From positions 1 to 29,527 of IMG/VR virus record IMGVR_UViG_3300025543_000138: a DNA stretch of 29,527 bases. One strand, 5' to 3'. This stretch comes from a virus. The notes under the pieces were generated by a model, which searched no databases, had not been told where the DNA came from, and saw nothing but the letters and a program-made list of their open reading frames with translations. The position numbers and the translations under genes were made by a program. Positions 14,359-22,731 of this stretch are shown in pieces (the first letter of the stretch is position 1; every line of letters begins with the position of its first letter).

Positions 14359-14781
14359 TTAAAAATTAGGCAAACTATCTTTTTGACTATTAAACTTTGA
14401 TTCTAAACCATTAAGATATTCTAAAGCATCTGAATGTTCGTACCATTCTGGGTAAACATCTGCAACTTCAATCCCTAAATCATTTGCTCTTGTTAATATT
14501 TCATCAAGTACCCTTTGATCGTTTGCAATATCTACTACTTTTAAATAGTTTTCTGAATTATTAACATAAACATCATAAATTTCATTGTATATTTCCATCA
14601 TTTGGTCAAATTTTTCATCAAACCAATTATTTACTGTATAATCAAGACTACCAATAATTTCATTAGTAAATTGGCTTGTATATTCAAAATCATTAAGCAA
14701 CGCTAAATCAATTTTATGCTTTTTTAAATCAACTTTTTTCTTTGGTAGTTTTCCGTATACCTTTTCAATGTTATTTTTCAT
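14359..14781 (-). CDS. Tandem paralogue A near the protease (uncharacterised)
   Basis: This 140-residue acidic protein is the first of a duplicated pair. EKVYGKLPKKKVDLKKHK at the start, WFDEKFDQMMEIYNEI in the middle, and RANDLGIEVADVYPEWYEH align with the next gene. The whole length aligns with few gaps, so this is a gene duplication rather than a shared motif. It overlaps the protease gene by 11 bases. The function is unknown; the location next to protease and scaffold suggests a role in prohead assembly. Confidence 0.75.
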   Translation of the reverse strand: MKNNIEKVYGKLPKKKVDLKKHKIDLALLNDFEYTSQFTNEIIGSLDYTVNNWFDEKFDQMMEIYNEIYDVYVNNSENYLKVVDIANDQRVLDEILTRANDLGIEVADVYPEWYEHSDALEYLNGLESKFNSQKDSLPNF

Positions 14782-15370
14782 TGGTCAATATATTTATGAT
14801 TTTATTTAATGTCTTTTGATCTTTTGAATACTCTTCTTTAATTTTGTCATTAGGTGCTTCCATTTTGTCTGCAAAATACCCCTCAATAGAAAAACCTTTA
14901 ACTTTATTTGTTTTAACATACTCTTGCCATATTTCATCGTTATTAACTTTTACTGCACCCATCCAAGTACCTACTGGTACATTCAATCCGTATTTTCTTG
15001 ATTTGTCTTGTACTTCATCTTCTACTAACCAACTTTCAACAAGTGTTAAACCACTTAAAGTTTCTGCGTGTTCTAATGTACTATTGTTTTGATAGCCATT
15101 CTTTAAATACATTTGTGATGCTTTTTGTACTGTATCTTTTGAAAAGTAAATGTAATATTCACCCTCCGATCCATTTCTGTAAATAGGTTTATTAGGTATT
15201 AATAAAGCACCCATTAAGATTTTTTTATCACCATCTACTTTTGCTAATTTTATTTCTTGGTCTTTTAAAGCAATAAAATCTGATTCAATAGCTGGACTTT
15301 CAACAATCGAAATAGCTTCTACACCAGCTTCTTCTTGTTCTTCATCTAAAATAAGTTCTATTATTTTCAT
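14771..15370 (-). CDS. Prohead protease, XkdF-like
   Basis: This 199-residue protein should cut the scaffold and capsid arm during head maturation. It fits the XkdF/S78-like serine protease family: GALLIPNKPIYR (54-65), YYIYFSKDTVQKASQMYL (72-89), STLEHA with H101, VESWLVED with S113 as probable nucleophile, then VPVGTWMGAVKV and VKGFSIEGYF (157-166). The last two are strongly typical of this family. It lies after the tape measure, with a CGTTATATA motif three bases before its ATG at 15370, so it likely begins the head-gene transcript. Confidence 0.9.
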   Translation of the reverse strand: MKIIELILDEEQEEAGVEAISIVESPAIESDFIALKDQEIKLAKVDGDKKILMGALLIPNKPIYRNGSEGEYYIYFSKDTVQKASQMYLKNGYQNNSTLEHAETLSGLTLVESWLVEDEVQDKSRKYGLNVPVGTWMGAVKVNNDEIWQEYVKTNKVKGFSIEGYFADKMEAPNDKIKEEYSKDQKTLNKIINILTNEK

Positions 15371-15373
15371 AAT

Positions 15374-15383
15374 TATATAACGT
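15374..15383 (-). promoter_or_regulatory. ACGTTATATA motif, candidate phage late promoter (copy 3)
   Basis: The motif ends three bases before the protease ATG at 15370. An AAACGCAAAA box (15397-15406) lies 14 bases upstream of its CGTTATATA core, the same arrangement as in front of the scaffold gene; the box overlaps the last codon of the tape measure gene. Confidence 0.6.
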
Positions 15384-15404
15384 TTTTAATTTTAAATTTT
15401 GCGT

Positions 15405-17165
15405 TTATCCTATACTTGCACCCTCAATAATGTTTCTGTCCATTTCTTGTGCAGTAGAAACATCACTTGCAACTACGTATGCTTTTACTGGTTCTTGTGT
15501 TTGACCACCTATTGCATCTGCTAATTGATTTGTACCACTTGCACCTACAATGTTAAAAGCAGGTGGTATACTTCCACCACCACCCCCACCACTTGGTGCT
15601 GGTCTTTGACCACTTGGGTTTTTAGAATCAGCAGTTATTGCTGAAATACTTTTTTTAGCACTTGCTAAAGTAGAACCAATAGATAATGCAGCTTTTGCAG
15701 TATTAATAGCAACAAAAGGCATACCCCCAGTTAATGGACTTGCAGCAGTAGCAGCAGCGTTTGCTTTTCCAGTTTCTGAAATAGTTTCTGAAATAGATTT
15801 AAAAGATGTTCTTGCTACATCTGCAATAGCTAATGCCTTACTTACCTTTTGCATTTTTTTACCACCAACACTTAATACATTTTGTAAATTATTATATGTA
15901 TCTCTAAATTCCCTTTCTTTATATTCAGCAGCTTCTTTTTCTATTCTTGCTTCTTCATCTTTTTCTTCTTGAAATTTCTTTAGCCTTTTTTCACTTTCAC
16001 TTGACCAGTAATCTAAATCAGCTTGTGCTTTAGCTGCATCTTGTTCATCAAATACTCCTTGTTGTTCATCTAATGCTGATTTTTGTGCTGCTCTTAATTC
16101 TTTTACTATTTCACTTTCCTTACCGTAATATTCTTCAGCTAATGTAATTTGCTTATCATAATCTTCTTTAATTTTTCTTAACTTTTCTGCACGTTCTTCT
16201 GCTTCAGTATCTATTAATGCTTTTCTTATACTTTCAATAGCTGCATTTTTTTCTTTTTCTGCATTTATTTCATCTTGTGCGTTTTCTTGTGCAGTTTTCT
16301 TTGCATCTTCTTTGTCTTGTAAAGCAAAACCATCCCTTTTGTTTTTTAACTCTATTAATTTCTTTTCTGTTTCGTTAATAGTTTCATCCCCTGCTTCAGC
16401 TACAGATTCGGGATCAAATAATAAAGATGATGTAAAATTAAGGTAATCTTCTGTTAGTGTTGTAGCTTCATCTATAATACCTAAACTTGCTAAACTATTT
16501 GTGATTCCATCTATTGTACCAAGTAAAATAGTTAAGGGTGCAGTCAAAAATGCTATTATACCTTGTGTTATTTTTTGGTTTCGTTCTGCTGCTTCTACTT
16601 GTGCTTTTTTCTGTGATTTTTGTTGTTCTAATAATAATTCAGTAGATGTAATTATTTCATCGGTTTGTTGCTTTTTTAAATCTCTAATTTCTTTTTCACT
16701 TTTGCCTTGTAGCTTTAAAGTGTTTTCCATTTGACCAGTTGACTTTAATTGTTGTTCTTGAACATCTAAAGTTTTTTTGGTAGTTTCTAATAAATCTTTT
16801 TGTTCACTACTAACACCATCAACTAAACCTACTATTTCATCCCAATATTCAATAACTGAACCTAATAAAACAACTAATGCACCAACACCAGTTGATATCA
16901 TAGCTGCTTTCATAGCCTTACCACTTACTTTAGCAGCCTTACCTACTTTTAGGAATTTAGATGCTAAACCACCAGTATATCTATCTAAACCTCTTGCAGC
17001 TTCATTACCAAGTTGCATACCAGCAGATAATTCTTTGCCTAATTTTTTACCAGTTCGTTCAGCTTCTTTTCCTAAATCTTTAACTTTTTTATTTAAGTCA
17101 TCAACATTTTTTTGTGCTTCTTTAGTATTTGCTGCTAATTCTACTTCGTATTTTTCTTTTGCCAT
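15405..17165 (-). CDS. Tail tape measure protein
   Basis: This 586-residue protein sets tail length and may enter the host membrane at DNA injection. It opens with a helical region (LAANTKEAQKNVDDLNKKVK). Hydrophobic segments follow at about 85-110 (AMKAAMISTGVGALVVLLG) and 205-230 (FLTAPLTILLGTIDG), then a long Lys/Glu coiled-coil region (about 270-430), an Ala/Ser-rich part and a Gly run (SGGGGGGSIPPAF). No lytic or peptidase domain is visible. By the common length rule the tail would be short, of the order of 90 nm. It overlaps the small gene upstream by 25 bases. Confidence 0.88.
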   Translation of the reverse strand: MAKEKYEVELAANTKEAQKNVDDLNKKVKDLGKEAERTGKKLGKELSAGMQLGNEAARGLDRYTGGLASKFLKVGKAAKVSGKAMKAAMISTGVGALVVLLGSVIEYWDEIVGLVDGVSSEQKDLLETTKKTLDVQEQQLKSTGQMENTLKLQGKSEKEIRDLKKQQTDEIITSTELLLEQQKSQKKAQVEAAERNQKITQGIIAFLTAPLTILLGTIDGITNSLASLGIIDEATTLTEDYLNFTSSLLFDPESVAEAGDETINETEKKLIELKNKRDGFALQDKEDAKKTAQENAQDEINAEKEKNAAIESIRKALIDTEAEERAEKLRKIKEDYDKQITLAEEYYGKESEIVKELRAAQKSALDEQQGVFDEQDAAKAQADLDYWSSESEKRLKKFQEEKDEEARIEKEAAEYKEREFRDTYNNLQNVLSVGGKKMQKVSKALAIADVARTSFKSISETISETGKANAAATAASPLTGGMPFVAINTAKAALSIGSTLASAKKSISAITADSKNPSGQRPAPSGGGGGGSIPPAFNIVGASGTNQLADAIGGQTQEPVKAYVVASDVSTAQEMDRNIIEGASIG

Positions 17166-17290
17166 ACCTGCTTTATTAGTTTGTAACTGTTTTTTACTGA
17201 TGTTGGTAATGCATACTTGCCTTGTGCAATCCGTATGTTTTCCGTTTCACCTTTTACTTCTTGTAATAAGTCTAATATATTTTTTATCAT
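17141..17290 (-). CDS. Small protein between tail protein and tape measure (49 aa)
   Basis: A 49-residue basic protein starts with ATG at 17290 in an ATGA overlap with the large tail gene, and runs 25 bases into the tape measure gene. It fills the only gap in the tail operon and is coupled on both sides, which supports it being real. The sequence is helical at first (IKNILDLLQEVKGETENI) and basic after. No family is recognised. Confidence 0.6.
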   Translation of the reverse strand: MIKNILDLLQEVKGETENIRIAQGKYALPTSVKNSYKLIKQVWQKKNTK

Positions 17291-19434
17291 AAATCAGTAT
17301 TTAATAATTCAAATTCTGTTTTACCAGTTGTTAGGTTTGTAGTCATTGAATTAATTTTGTAATATTTTTGTCCTATTTCTATAACATCATATAATTGTAA
17401 GCTACTAAATATTTTATATGGTAGGTATGCAGTTACTTTTGTTAATCTTCTTGTTGGACTAAACACCTCGTTTATATAATTGCTATATTGTGTTTGAAAT
17501 AAAGTATCAGTAAAAGCAGTAGCATTAGCACTATCATTTGCATTGTATTCATTAATATAGCTATCAAAATGTATATTTACTTTGCTTGTATTTGAATTAA
17601 TATCTTTACTATTCATAGGGATATAGTAATTATTAATTGGTGTTATATTTCCTGCTAAATCTCTAATTGCAACATTAGTACCACTTGCTATTCTATATCT
17701 ATAAAATATTAATGGATCACCTATATAAGGTTCTTGGTTATCATCCACAAAATAACCATATTGAATATCAGTATTAGTACCCCCAGTTTGATTTACTAAT
17801 CTCTCAAACATTGCGTGTTCAAATGGTATTTCTATTTTATATTCAGTACTTGGTGTATCATAAATATCACCATTTAATGAATAGCTGCTTGAACCCCAAA
17901 CCCTATTGTTTAACTGATTAAATTGTTGTGCTAAAAATGTCTTAACACCTTTGTAAGTAAAATTAACTTTTGAAAAAGGTAATGCAATATCTACTGATGA
18001 TTTTGTAGTATCTAAATACTGATCAATATTAACTGGTATTACTTGATTTGTGGTTGAATTAGTTGGTGCTTTATCATAAAATTCATCTAAAGGTTGCACT
18101 ACAATAATATCATTTTCTACGTATGCAGTTAAATTAAACATTTGAAATATACCAGTTAGAAAATCTATAATTTTCATTTTAGGTATTTGTTCTAATATAT
18201 TAAACTCTATAGTTAAACTGGTGCTAAATGCAACTGAATTTTTATAACGATATACCGATGTTTCTATTGCAGTAGGGTTAAATGTAAACTCTCTTGATTG
18301 GACATACCATTCTATACTATTTGCTGGAAATACAATAGTTGTTGCACAAGCTATTTGCACAACATACAAGCCCATATTATCTAAATCATTATCAAAATCT
18401 ATTGTTTGGTTACCTTGTTGGTCAATAAACCCCCCTACTTCTTGATTCCCTGCTGCTACATTAAAAACCCTAACACTATAATTAGTTGATTGTTGTGTGG
18501 GTGCAAATGATAAAGTTACTGATTGAAAAGAATTATTTTGATTAGGTGTTTCTGATGGATAGTTTAATTGTAACCTTAAAGAACCCGATTGTATAATAGA
18601 ATTTCTTTGATTTAATGCAGATGTTTCTACAAAAGTTGATGTTGTATTATAAACCCTTTGTACTTGTTCAATTGGTTCTACATCACCTTTTTTTCTATGT
18701 AACCACATATACAAATTATAAAAATCTGTATTTGATGTATCATTAAAAAAATCATCAGAAAATGTAATACTTGGGTATTGTGTTTCTATTGCTGATATAA
18801 TAGCTTGTAATCTTATAGCATATTTAAATTGTGTAAATTCAAGCCCATTATCATCAAATAAAGAATTACTATTATAATACAAATTACCATTTAATGCTGC
18901 ATTTGGGTTACTATCATAAAATGCTCTATCAGTATGTGTAATTAAAGGTACAATTAAATTACCTAAATATTCATTTTGCATAGCTGCTAAAACAGTACTA
19001 TTATTATAATCAGTATCTAATATACTTAATGCAGACAAATTACTTAATTGGTCATCACCTAAAATATCTTTTAAATTAACGGTGTTCCCATAAAAAGTTA
19101 CCTTGTATGTGTGTGGTACATTGTTTTTTAAATCAACTCCAGTTAAAGCTATTTTACCTTTTTTAAATGGTATATCGTTTAATTCTAAAAAAGCATCTAC
19201 TTTTGTTCTTGCATCAAAACCTCCTGCAATATCATAGTTATAATAATGATCAAATATTTTATTGTTTTTTTTTGAAGCTGGTAATGCAAAGGTTTTAGTA
19301 AATTCAGTAAAGATTTTTTTTAAGTCTTTTACGTTTTGTATTGTTTGAGTAAAAGAAACATTTTCATCTTTGAATTGATCTACCCTATTATTAGGTAAAA
19401 CACTTGCTATATATAAAACTAACTTTTGTTGCAT
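17287..19434 (-). CDS. Large tail tip/baseplate protein
   Basis: This 715-residue protein is probably part of the tail tip or baseplate hub. It begins with a beta-rich region (LVLYIASVLPNNRVDQFKDE) containing FTEFTKTFALPASKKNNKIF, and later repeats of short strands and Asn/Thr-rich turns. Near residues 420-480, MKIIDFLTGIFQMFNLTAYV and DIIVVQPLDEFYDKAP resemble tail-hub domains that bind the tape measure; this is a weak match. It lies between another tail protein (TAATG overlap) and the tape measure. No enzymatic motif is seen. Confidence 0.65.
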   Translation of the reverse strand: MQQKLVLYIASVLPNNRVDQFKDENVSFTQTIQNVKDLKKIFTEFTKTFALPASKKNNKIFDHYYNYDIAGGFDARTKVDAFLELNDIPFKKGKIALTGVDLKNNVPHTYKVTFYGNTVNLKDILGDDQLSNLSALSILDTDYNNSTVLAAMQNEYLGNLIVPLITHTDRAFYDSNPNAALNGNLYYNSNSLFDDNGLEFTQFKYAIRLQAIISAIETQYPSITFSDDFFNDTSNTDFYNLYMWLHRKKGDVEPIEQVQRVYNTTSTFVETSALNQRNSIIQSGSLRLQLNYPSETPNQNNSFQSVTLSFAPTQQSTNYSVRVFNVAAGNQEVGGFIDQQGNQTIDFDNDLDNMGLYVVQIACATTIVFPANSIEWYVQSREFTFNPTAIETSVYRYKNSVAFSTSLTIEFNILEQIPKMKIIDFLTGIFQMFNLTAYVENDIIVVQPLDEFYDKAPTNSTTNQVIPVNIDQYLDTTKSSVDIALPFSKVNFTYKGVKTFLAQQFNQLNNRVWGSSSYSLNGDIYDTPSTEYKIEIPFEHAMFERLVNQTGGTNTDIQYGYFVDDNQEPYIGDPLIFYRYRIASGTNVAIRDLAGNITPINNYYIPMNSKDINSNTSKVNIHFDSYINEYNANDSANATAFTDTLFQTQYSNYINEVFSPTRRLTKVTAYLPYKIFSSLQLYDVIEIGQKYYKINSMTTNLTTGKTEFELLNTDL

Positions 19435-20447
19435 TATCTAATATTATTTATGTAATCAAATGCTTCTTCAAAATCAATAGTGTATTCTATTAACCTATCA
19501 TTAACAGATGTTTTAAATTGTATAGATGATTTTTTTACTTTTACTGGTATAACTTCATCAGCACCACTAACTTTATTTATTCGCTCATACCATACATACT
19601 CACTTAATAAAAGTTCTTCAAAGAAATTATTAGCACCTTGTGGATAGTAACCACTACTTAAAATAAATGTTTGTTTAGCAGTTGTGTTAAATGTTTTGTT
19701 AGGTGCATCAGAAATAGAATATGTAGCTGGGTTATTTGTACTTGGATATGTTAATATATTAGCTTTGTAACCCTCGTTTTGTCTTGCAAGTGTTTTTGTT
19801 TCTTTTAAGAAAAACCATAAATCTTGCTGAACACCATATCTATTTATAAATATTATTTTTCTACCATCTCCATATTTAGTACATTCTATTCTTTTTATAG
19901 TTGCATTGTAGGGAATATTTAATGAAGTTGTACCGTTTACAAATGCTTTTGTGCTTATAGATACAACACCACCACCAGAAAAAGCTGTATATGGTATTAT
20001 ACCCCCATAATTTGTAACACCCGTTAAACCTTTTGGATAATATAATTGTACTTCGTTTGTATCTGGGTTTTTAGAAATTAAAAATATATTTATGGGTACT
20101 TCGGGATTTGTATTTTCTTCAAAATATCCGTAACCCTCAACACCAGTATCAGTAAAAGTAGTTGCTAATCCAACAACAGAACCCGTACCATCTACACCAC
20201 TATAATTAGTTAATGTTGTAGTAATAGCTATTGTTTGTGGTACATAGGTTGCATCATAATATATATCTAAATAATCTCTTGCAAGTTCCGATATATCAAA
20301 ATTTACAGTTGTGTTTTTTTGTACGTTTTTTATTAGTGTATATCTAACTGTACCATCAATAGTTATTACACATTGGGTTGATGATACACCACTTAATGGT
20401 ATTTCTTTATATCTAAATTGTGGACTGCGTAAAGCTATTATTGCCAT
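19434..20447 (-). CDS. Tail protein, uncharacterised, beta-rich
   Basis: This 337-residue protein is rich in Thr, Tyr, Asn and Val, typical of tail or fibre-like structural proteins. It begins AIIALRSPQFRYKEIPLSGV and has a Gly-rich middle (AFSGGGVVSISTKAFVNG) and a Trp/Phe segment (GVQQDLWFFLKETKT). It overlaps the next tail gene by TAATG and lies after the gp10-like gene. It is likely a distal tail or baseplate protein, but I do not recognise a specific family. Confidence 0.65.
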   Translation of the reverse strand: MAIIALRSPQFRYKEIPLSGVSSTQCVITIDGTVRYTLIKNVQKNTTVNFDISELARDYLDIYYDATYVPQTIAITTTLTNYSGVDGTGSVVGLATTFTDTGVEGYGYFEENTNPEVPINIFLISKNPDTNEVQLYYPKGLTGVTNYGGIIPYTAFSGGGVVSISTKAFVNGTTSLNIPYNATIKRIECTKYGDGRKIIFINRYGVQQDLWFFLKETKTLARQNEGYKANILTYPSTNNPATYSISDAPNKTFNTTAKQTFILSSGYYPQGANNFFEELLLSEYVWYERINKVSGADEVIPVKVKKSSIQFKTSVNDRLIEYTIDFEEAFDYINNIR

Positions 20448-20450
20448 ATC

Positions 20451-20981
20451 TTATTTTTTTTGTGCTAATACTATTGCATATTCTACATCTAATAAAAATG
20501 CTTCTTGTAATTCTTGTGGTAACTTTTCATAACCCATATTAAAAGACTTTGTAAAAAATTGTGTTGGTTTAATACCTTGATGATATACTGCTTCCCTAAC
20601 TGCATAAGGTGATAAACCTTTAGATTTTGACCAATCTATAAAATGCTTTACAGATGGCTTATTACCTTCTTTAAAACTAAATGGACTTTTACCACCTTTT
20701 TGCTTCCAAAGTTTACCTTTATTGTTTCTACGGTTAAATTTGCTTGTTGTTTTTCTTACACCACCTACACCTCTAACTCCTTTATCTTGGAATTGCCCGT
20801 AATAATCCATTTCTAAAACAACTTCTAAACCATCATTTGTTTTTTTTACTGGACTATGTTTTAAAGAATTATATAATTGGCTTGTATTATTTTGTTTTTT
20901 TTTAGTTAGTCTTGTTCTTGACTGCTGAATAACATAATCAGAAAATGATTTTAATGCTTTTTGTGTGTTTGTTAATTCCAT
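20451..20981 (-). CDS. HK97 gp10-like head-tail/tail completion protein
   Basis: This 176-residue very basic protein resembles the HK97 gp10 family of neck and tail-completion proteins. Supporting features are the N-terminal helix, GLEVVLEMDYYGQFQDKGVRG (a YGxFxDxG-type signature), then KPSVKHFIDWSKSKGL and a closing helix. The middle is rich in Arg/Lys/Asn (SKFNRRNNKGKLWKQKGG). It lies between the tail terminator candidate and the tail proteins, where gp10-like genes usually sit. Its start shares TGATG with the previous gene. Confidence 0.75.
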   Translation of the reverse strand: MELTNTQKALKSFSDYVIQQSRTRLTKKKQNNTSQLYNSLKHSPVKKTNDGLEVVLEMDYYGQFQDKGVRGVGGVRKTTSKFNRRNNKGKLWKQKGGKSPFSFKEGNKPSVKHFIDWSKSKGLSPYAVREAVYHQGIKPTQFFTKSFNMGYEKLPQELQEAFLLDVEYAIVLAQKK

Positions 20982-21448
20982 CAGCAGATAGTTATATCAT
21001 TGTATATTAATATTTCTATTCCACAAGACCACCCAGCTAACATATTTTCAAACCTATCATAAAAAGGTTCTAATGATGGGTTACCCTCAAGCTGGTACAT
21101 ATCAGTATGCAGTTGCCCTTTTCTTAAATTTTGAATCAGTTTGTTTAATACGCTTAACTGCGTGTTTAAAATATCTTGTTCATTGTTGTTACCTACGAAT
21201 CTATCAAGTGTTTCTGTTTTGCTTTGATCCACAATATCACAAGCAATTACTGTAATGTTAAATCTTAATACTTGTTCTTCTGCTACTACACTATTAACTA
21301 TAATATGACCTAAAGGAAATATATCTTGTTTGTTTAAATTCAAATTTGAAACATCACCAGTTGAAACAGTATTGATATTTGTATCAGCAAGTAGTTGTTC
21401 TTTTATTGTTTCTGTTAATTGATAAAAACCTCTTATACCTTGATTCAT
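20981..21448 (-). CDS. Probable tail terminator/completion protein
   Basis: This 155-residue protein lies between the tail-assembly chaperone region and the gp10-like gene. It has FYQLTETIKEQLLADTNINT at the N-terminus, PLGHIIVNSVV, the strand VLRFNITVIACDIVD, and SKTETLD, then a long helix (LSVLNKLIQNLRKGQLH). The pattern resembles small tail-completion proteins in Bacteroidetes phages; the function is inferred. Its ATG overlaps the stop of the shifted chaperone frame (ATGA at 21448-21445), which supports translation of that shifted frame. Confidence 0.65.
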   Translation of the reverse strand: MNQGIRGFYQLTETIKEQLLADTNINTVSTGDVSNLNLNKQDIFPLGHIIVNSVVAEEQVLRFNITVIACDIVDQSKTETLDRFVGNNNEQDILNTQLSVLNKLIQNLRKGQLHTDMYQLEGNPSLEPFYDRFENMLAGWSCGIEILIYNDITIC

Positions 21449-21705
21449 CTTTTGAATTTACTTTTAATTTGTTTTGATTCTATTTCGTTTTTTTCCTTTA
21501 CAAATGATAACATCATAAAACATTTATGCACTTCTAATTTGGTGATATTTTCAAGTCTTGTAATATCCCCATTAGCGAGTGTGTATATTGACTGATACCA
21601 TCCCCATTTTCTGCTAAAATTTGCTGATGAATTAAGTTCGTTTCCACCCCCAGATCCGAATAGTTCAGAATAGTTTTTGATAAGTCTATCCCTAAATTCC
21701 ACAAA
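21445..21705 (-). CDS. Shifted frame of tail-assembly chaperone (made by -1 frameshift)
   Basis: An 86-codon open stretch in the -1 frame relative to 21534-22184, beginning at the T10 run (21712-21703). It has no ATG of its own near the run; only GTG at 21702. Slippage of one base on the T run would fuse the first 160 residues of the chaperone to this part, giving about 246 residues. The segment SRKWGWYQSIYTLANGDITR, followed by EVHKCFMMLSFVKEKNEIE, looks like a genuine folded domain. Its stop overlaps the next gene by ATGA. This is the classic gpG/gpGT arrangement of siphophage tails. Confidence 0.65.
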   Translation of the reverse strand, partial: FVEFRDRLIKNYSELFGSGGGNELNSSANFSRKWGWYQSIYTLANGDITRLENITKLEVHKCFMMLSFVKEKNEIESKQIKSKFKR

Positions 21706-22184
21706 AAAAAAATTGATGACAATACAGCATCCATTGGCATATCTAATAAATTATCACTTGTATCAACATTGTATTCTTTTATTGAATATCTATCTTTTAA
21801 TTTGTTTTCTATTGGTCTGTATAATACGTTCATTGTCTTTTCCATATTTTCCCAATCTGCAATGTAAGTATCTACATCAATATATTCACCTAATGTTAAT
21901 TCATCTAATTGTGGATGGAAGCCATATTCAACACTATCAATTTTAAAGCGTTGTACTAGCTTTGGTTTTTGCTCAAACAATGAATTGATCCTATTTGTAA
22001 TTTTATCAAAGTCTGCCATCTTCAAACGCATAACGTTTTTAAGTTCTACATCACAAAATATTTCAATAGCTTTAGCATTTAAAAAATGTGATTCTTCTGT
22101 TTGCTTTTGGATATTTAGAAACCTTTTGTATTGCCCTAAAGTAATATCAGATAACTTTGTTGGTATTTCAATATTAATATTCAT
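21534..22184 (-). CDS. Tail-assembly chaperone, short form (gpG-like)
   Basis: This 216-residue protein sits before the tail genes, the usual place of the tail-assembly chaperone. It is helical, with IEIPTKLSDITLGQYKRFLN at the start and ELTLGEYIDVDTYIADWENM in the middle. At codons 158-161 the reading frame passes a run of ten T (21712-21703). The remaining 56 codons overlap a second open frame at -1. The unshifted product is the short form; the shifted product is the long form. A late-promoter-like motif ends three bases before the ATG at 22184, and a terminator lies upstream of that. Confidence 0.8.
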   Translation of the reverse strand: MNINIEIPTKLSDITLGQYKRFLNIQKQTEESHFLNAKAIEIFCDVELKNVMRLKMADFDKITNRINSLFEQKPKLVQRFKIDSVEYGFHPQLDELTLGEYIDVDTYIADWENMEKTMNVLYRPIENKLKDRYSIKEYNVDTSDNLLDMPMDAVLSSIFFLWNLGIDLSKTILNYSDLGVETNLIHQQILAENGDGISQYTHSLMGILQDLKISPN

Positions 22185-22187
22185 ATC

Positions 22188-22197
22188 TATATAACGT
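22188..22197 (-). promoter_or_regulatory. ACGTTATATA motif, candidate phage late promoter (copy 4)
   Basis: The motif ends three bases before the chaperone ATG at 22184 and begins 34 bases after the T-run of the terminator at 22232-22258. It is the only promoter-like signal in the 102-base gap between 22287 and 22184. Confidence 0.6.
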
Positions 22198-22231
22198 TTT
22201 TATTTAACTATTTTATAGTAGTAAAGATAAT

Positions 22232-22258
22232 AAAAAAAAAGCAGCCATTTCTGACTGC
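22232..22258 (-). terminator. Intrinsic terminator closing the terminase unit
   Basis: On the minus strand, GCAGTCA pairs with TGGCTGC (one U-G pair) around a GAAA tetraloop (22258-22241). Nine T follow (22240-22232). It lies 28 bases after the stop codon of the zinc-ribbon-like small gene. Confidence 0.92.
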
Positions 22259-22286
22259 CCTTTCCTATCATAAAAAAAACTAACTA

Positions 22287-22412
22287 CTAAATCATACTTG
22301 CTTCAAAACAAGTTCCCGAACACACACCTTTATCGGTTTGCATTGCAGCACCACATTCGCTACATTCATATTCGGTTTGTTCGTGTGGGTTTAAAAAATC
22401 ATCCCAACTCAT
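22287..22412 (-). CDS. Small zinc-ribbon-like protein (41 aa)
   Basis: A 41-residue protein with four Cys, as YECSECGAAM and KGVCSGTCFEA. The CxxC...CxxxC layout fits a small zinc ribbon. It is coupled by ATGA to the preceding gene and is the last gene before the terminator. Role unknown; a small regulator or structural zinc protein is possible. Confidence 0.65.
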   Translation of the reverse strand: MSWDDFLNPHEQTEYECSECGAAMQTDKGVCSGTCFEASMI

Positions 22413-22540
22413 ATATCAAAAAGTATTGTTGCAAGTGTTCTACCTACAAAGTAGCACAATGCAAATATTAAAAAATACTTTGTTAACTTCTTAAAAATCT
22501 TTGCTGCTTTTTCAGCATTACTTGGTTTGTCTGTTTTCAT
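22409..22540 (-). CDS. Small single-pass membrane protein (43 aa)
   Basis: A 43-residue protein with a basic N-terminal half (NAEKAAKIFKKLTK) and one membrane helix (YFLIFALCYFVGRTLATILF). It is coupled by ATGA on both sides. Its layout would place the N-terminus in the cytoplasm. It lies far from the lysis genes, so a holin role is uncertain; no family is recognised. Confidence 0.6.
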   Translation of the reverse strand: MKTDKPSNAEKAAKIFKKLTKYFLIFALCYFVGRTLATILFDI

Positions 22541-22692
22541 TTTGTTATGTTTTTAATTTGTACTATGTCTACCGTTCCATATTTTCTATGTACGTTTCTT
22601 AAATATACTTCTGCATAATCAATTTGTTCTTGATTATTAGAATATAAATAAGTTTTCAGTTGCTCGTTTATTTCTATTAGTTCTGTTTTCAT
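22537..22692 (-). CDS. Small uncharacterised protein (51 aa)
   Basis: A 51-residue protein starts with ATG at 22692, 39 bases after the large terminase stop, and overlaps the next gene by ATGA. It is helical (TELIEINEQLKTYLYSNNQE) with a beta-like end (GTVDIVQIKNIT). It is the first of three tiny genes between terminase and the terminator. No family is recognised. Confidence 0.6.
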   Translation of the reverse strand: MKTELIEINEQLKTYLYSNNQEQIDYAEVYLRNVHRKYGTVDIVQIKNITK

Positions 22693-22731
22693 AGGTGCAA
22701 TATATAAAATATTATTTAATTAACAAAATTG

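Noticed and set aside
16777-17292. 171-codon plus-strand frame opposite the tape measure
   Set aside because: It overlaps the tape measure and small tail gene on the other strand and has only the hydrophobic composition expected for the complement of Lys/Glu-rich coding DNA.
22693-22731. Small hairpin AACAATTTTGTT after the large terminase as a terminator
   Set aside because: The stem is only about five A/T-rich pairs and no T-run follows directly, unlike the strong terminators elsewhere.
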